Assembly (NCBI RefSeq): GCF_013410375.1
Contig: NZ_JACCFL010000001.1
Location: forward strand, 3,534,001 to 3,598,000
Length of the DNA stretch: 64,000 bases
Origin: Leifsonia shinshuensis
Lineage (GTDB): Bacteria; Actinomycetota; Actinomycetes; Actinomycetales; Microbacteriaceae
Direction: 5' to 3'
Both the position numbers and the translations under genes were made by a program. Below, piece after piece: positions 62,029-64,000 of the stretch (position 1 is the stretch's first letter; each line of letters begins with the position of its first letter). The notes under the pieces were generated by a model. That model saw only the letters and a list, made by a program, of their open reading frames with translations, was not told the origin of the DNA and searched no databases.

Positions 62029-63531
62029 TCAGGCCCGGACGACCTCGCCGGCGTGGGCGTCCGCCAGGTCGAGGACGGCCGCGGTCTCCGCGAGCACGCG
62101 CTCGGCCTCCTTCGGGCGGTCGTTGAGCGTGGTGCCGACCGTCGGGATGAGGCGCTTCAGCGTCGGGAGCCAGCCGTCGTAGCGGTCAGGGAAGCACTGC
62201 TTGAGCAGGTCGACCATGATCGGCACGGCCGTCGACGCACCCGGAGACGCGCCGAGCAGGCCGGCGATCGAGCCGTCGGCCGAGGCGATGACCTCGGTGC
62301 CGAACTGGAGCACGCCGCCCTTCTTCGGGTCCTTCTTCATCACCTGGACGCGCTGGCCCGCGGTGATGAGCTCCCAGTCCTCGGACTTCGCCGTCGGCAT
62401 GAACTCCCGCAGCGCGTTCAGCTTCTTCTCGCGGTTGGCCAGCACTTCGCCGACGAGGTACTTGATGAGGGAGAAGTTGTCGCGCGCGACGGCCAGCATC
62501 GGGCCGAGGTTGCCGGCGCGGACCGAGCCGGGCAGGTCCCACCAGCTGCCGTTCTTGAGGAACTTGGGGCTGAAGCCCGCGTACGGGCCGAACAGCAGCG
62601 AGGTCTCGCCGTCCACCACGCGGGTGTCGAGGTGCGGGACGGACATCGGCGGGGCGCCGACCGCGGCCTTGCCGTAGACCTTCGCCTGGTGCTGCGCGAC
62701 GATCTTCGGGTTGGAGGTGCGCAGGAACTGGCCCGAGATCGGGAAGCCGCCGAAGCCCTTGATCTCGGGGATGCCGGACTTCTGCAGCAGGTGCAGCGCG
62801 CCGCCGCCCGCGCCGACGAAGACGAAGCGCGCGAGGGCCTCGTGCGGCGTGTGGCCGACCTCGTGGCGCACGCGGATCTTCCAGAGCTCGTCGGAGGTGC
62901 GCTTGATGCTCAGGACCTTGTGGTTGAGCGCGAGGTCCGCGCCGTTGGCGACCAGGTCGTCGATGAGGGCGCGGGTGAGCGCGCCGAAGTCGACGTCGGT
63001 GCCCGCGGTCTGCCGCGTGGCCGCGATGCGCTGCTTGGGGTTGCGCTTCTTGGTCAGGAGCGGGGTCCACTGGCCGATCGTCGCCGGGTCCTCGGAGTAC
63101 TCCATGCCCTCGAACAGCGGCTGGTCCTTGAGCGCCTCGTAGCGCTTGCGCAGGTAGCGCACGTTGTCGCGGCCGCGCACGAAGGTCATGTGCGGCGTCG
63201 CGTTGATGAAGGTCCGCGGGTCCGGCAGGTGGCCGGCGGCGACCAGGGAGGCCCAGTACTGCCGGCTGAGCTGGAACTGCTCGTTGATGCTGATGGCCTT
63301 GGCGGGGTCGACGCTGCCGTCGGGGGCCTCGGGCATGTAGTTCAGCTCGCAGAGGGCGGCGTGGCCCGTTCCTGCGTTGTTCCACGGGTTCGAGCTCTCC
63401 TGGGCCACCTCGCCCAGGGACTCGTAGATGCGGATGGTCCAGTCGGGCTGGACGCGCTGGATCATGGAGCCCAGCGTCGCGCTCATGATGCCGCCGCCGA
63501 TCAGGACGACGTCGATGGGGTCAGTGCTCAC
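62029..63531 (-). CDS. mqo: Malate:quinone oxidoreductase
   Basis: A membrane-associated FAD enzyme that oxidises malate to oxaloacetate and reduces quinone, replacing or supporting NAD malate dehydrogenase. The 500-residue protein shows the FAD motif [14 protein letters not shown] near residue 8, [15 protein letters not shown] near 51 and [13 protein letters not shown] near 428, all characteristic of Mqo. GTG 63531 is preceded by TAGGAT and six bases, a leaderless layout like tdk. A 15-bp inverted repeat follows the gene. Confidence 0.96.
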   Translation of the reverse strand: MSTDPIDVVLIGGGIMSATLGSMIQRVQPDWTIRIYESLGEVAQESSNPWNNAGTGHAALCELNYMPEAPDGSVDPAKAISINEQFQLSRQYWASLVAAGHLPDPRTFINATPHMTFVRGRDNVRYLRKRYEALKDQPLFEGMEYSEDPATIGQWTPLLTKKRNPKQRIAATRQTAGTDVDFGALTRALIDDLVANGADLALNHKVLSIKRTSDELWKIRVRHEVGHTPHEALARFVFVGAGGGALHLLQKSGIPEIKGFGGFPISGQFLRTSNPKIVAQHQAKVYGKAAVGAPPMSVPHLDTRVVDGETSLLFGPYAGFSPKFLKNGSWWDLPGSVRAGNLGPMLAVARDNFSLIKYLVGEVLANREKKLNALREFMPTAKSEDWELITAGQRVQVMKKDPKKGGVLQFGTEVIASADGSIAGLLGASPGASTAVPIMVDLLKQCFPDRYDGWLPTLKRLIPTVGTTLNDRPKEAERVLAETAAVLDLADAHAGEVVRA

Positions 63532-63537
63532 CAGACA

Positions 63538-63543
63538 ATCCTA
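63538..63543 (-). promoter_or_regulatory. Candidate -10 box for leaderless mqo
   Basis: TAGGAT on the minus strand, six bases, GTG 63531; no clear -35. Confidence 0.5.
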
Positions 63544-63603
63544 CGGCGAGCGCGCTCATCCCCTGTCGTCGCGCGAGGATCTGTCTCGATATCGAGACAT
63601 CGG

Positions 63604-64000
63604 CTAGGCCGCCGACGCCCCGGCGACGATGAGGGCGACGCCGGAGACGACCATGCTGAACAGGAGCGCGGCGAACCCGATCCAGACCAACGCGATCGCG
63701 CCGTTGGGCTTCTGCGGGTCGCGGCCGAGGGGCGAGAAGAAGAAGCCGGCCGGGATGAGGATGGCGGTGACCAGGACGCCGATCGCCCCGAAGTGCATCC
63801 AGCCGGTCACCTTGGCCGCGTCGAGCAGCAGGAGGGTGACCAGTCCCAGGATCACGAGGACGCCGGCGTGGGCATGGCCGGCGCGGAAGAAGGACTTCTG
63901 CAGGTCGTTGGCCCCCTGCTTGCCGGTGACGACGCGCAGCATGAAGGTGCCGCCGTAGGCGATGCCGATGACGGTGAGCAGGACGATGCCGGCGACGATG
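63604..64000 (-). CDS. Small integral membrane protein (5' end outside window)
   Basis: The frame is open to the window edge and reads IVLLTVIGIAYGGTFMLRV before the first internal ATG (63942), so the gene extends beyond 64000. At least 131 residues are present with four hydrophobic segments, separated by short charged loops (SFFRAGHAHAG, RDPQKPNG). HAHAG near the second segment could bind a metal or heme, but this is speculative. I do not recognise a family. It is upstream of mqo on the same strand. Confidence 0.75.
   Translation of the reverse strand, partial: IVAGIVLLTVIGIAYGGTFMLRVVTGKQGANDLQKSFFRAGHAHAGVLVILGLVTLLLLDAAKVTGWMHFGAIGVLVTAILIPAGFFFSPLGRDPQKPNGAIALVWIGFAALLFSMVVSGVALIVAGASAA

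Overview
The window is a very GC-rich bacterial chromosome segment with dense, mostly co-directional operons joined by ATGA/GTGA stop-start overlaps. Several markers point to a high-GC Gram-positive actinobacterium: a RamB-type regulator, GTP-dependent PEP carboxykinase, a Tad pilus locus with DUF4244 and Rv3654c-like members, a 6C small RNA, an LAxTG cell-wall sorting signal, a mycobacterial-type SOS box in front of an Rv2578c-type radical SAM gene, and many apparently leaderless genes. Gene style suggests Microbacteriaceae (Leifsonia-like); that placement is inference.

Region by region: 1-1 kb, end of a riboflavin operon (RibA end, RibH). 1-5.6 kb, a small membrane protein, an MHS-type MFS transporter and a polar amino acid ABC importer. 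5.6-11.3 kb, an operon of an S-adenosylhomocysteine-hydrolase-like protein, an amidohydrolase and a cupin, divergent from an NCS1 permease gene broken by one in-frame TAG and a TetR gene, with a palindromic operator between them. This is the most unusual locus here. 11.3-16 kb, a DrrA/DrrB-type exporter and a fused ABC exporter. 16-19.5 kb, pckG divergent from a RamB-like regulator. 19.7-25.4 kb, an SDR dehydrogenase, thiolase, aldehyde dehydrogenase, Lrp regulator, alpha/beta hydrolase and a degenerate dehydrogenase E1-alpha-like protein. 25.5-37.4 kb, an MMPL transporter, nicotinamidase, DacB, tRNA-Thr, a TetR regulator, a secreted peptidase-like hydrolase, holB, tmk and topA. 37.6-41.2 kb, a small gene, the Tad locus and the 6C RNA. 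41.3-47.8 kb, acs, RidA, DUF4177, a bifunctional PBP, a metallophosphoesterase and tRNA-Pro. 47.8-51 kb, an IS30-family element inside an FMN reductase gene whose likely partner, a luciferase-like monooxygenase, lies next to it. 51-60 kb, a wall-anchored protein, a DUF4012 protein, UDP-glucose dehydrogenase, thymidine kinase, a three-gene signalling operon and the SOS-boxed radical SAM gene. 60-64 kb, an ABC-F protein with a long leader, mqo and a membrane protein cut by the window edge.

Several genes form a carbon-overflow and gluconeogenic theme (acs, pckG, the RamB-like regulator, thiolase, hydroxyacyl-CoA-type dehydrogenase, mqo). The non-coding DNA is unusually structured: long perfect hairpins with a shared outer sequence between gene ends, a five-copy near-palindrome array after the RamB-like gene, and palindromic operators before several regulators or their targets.
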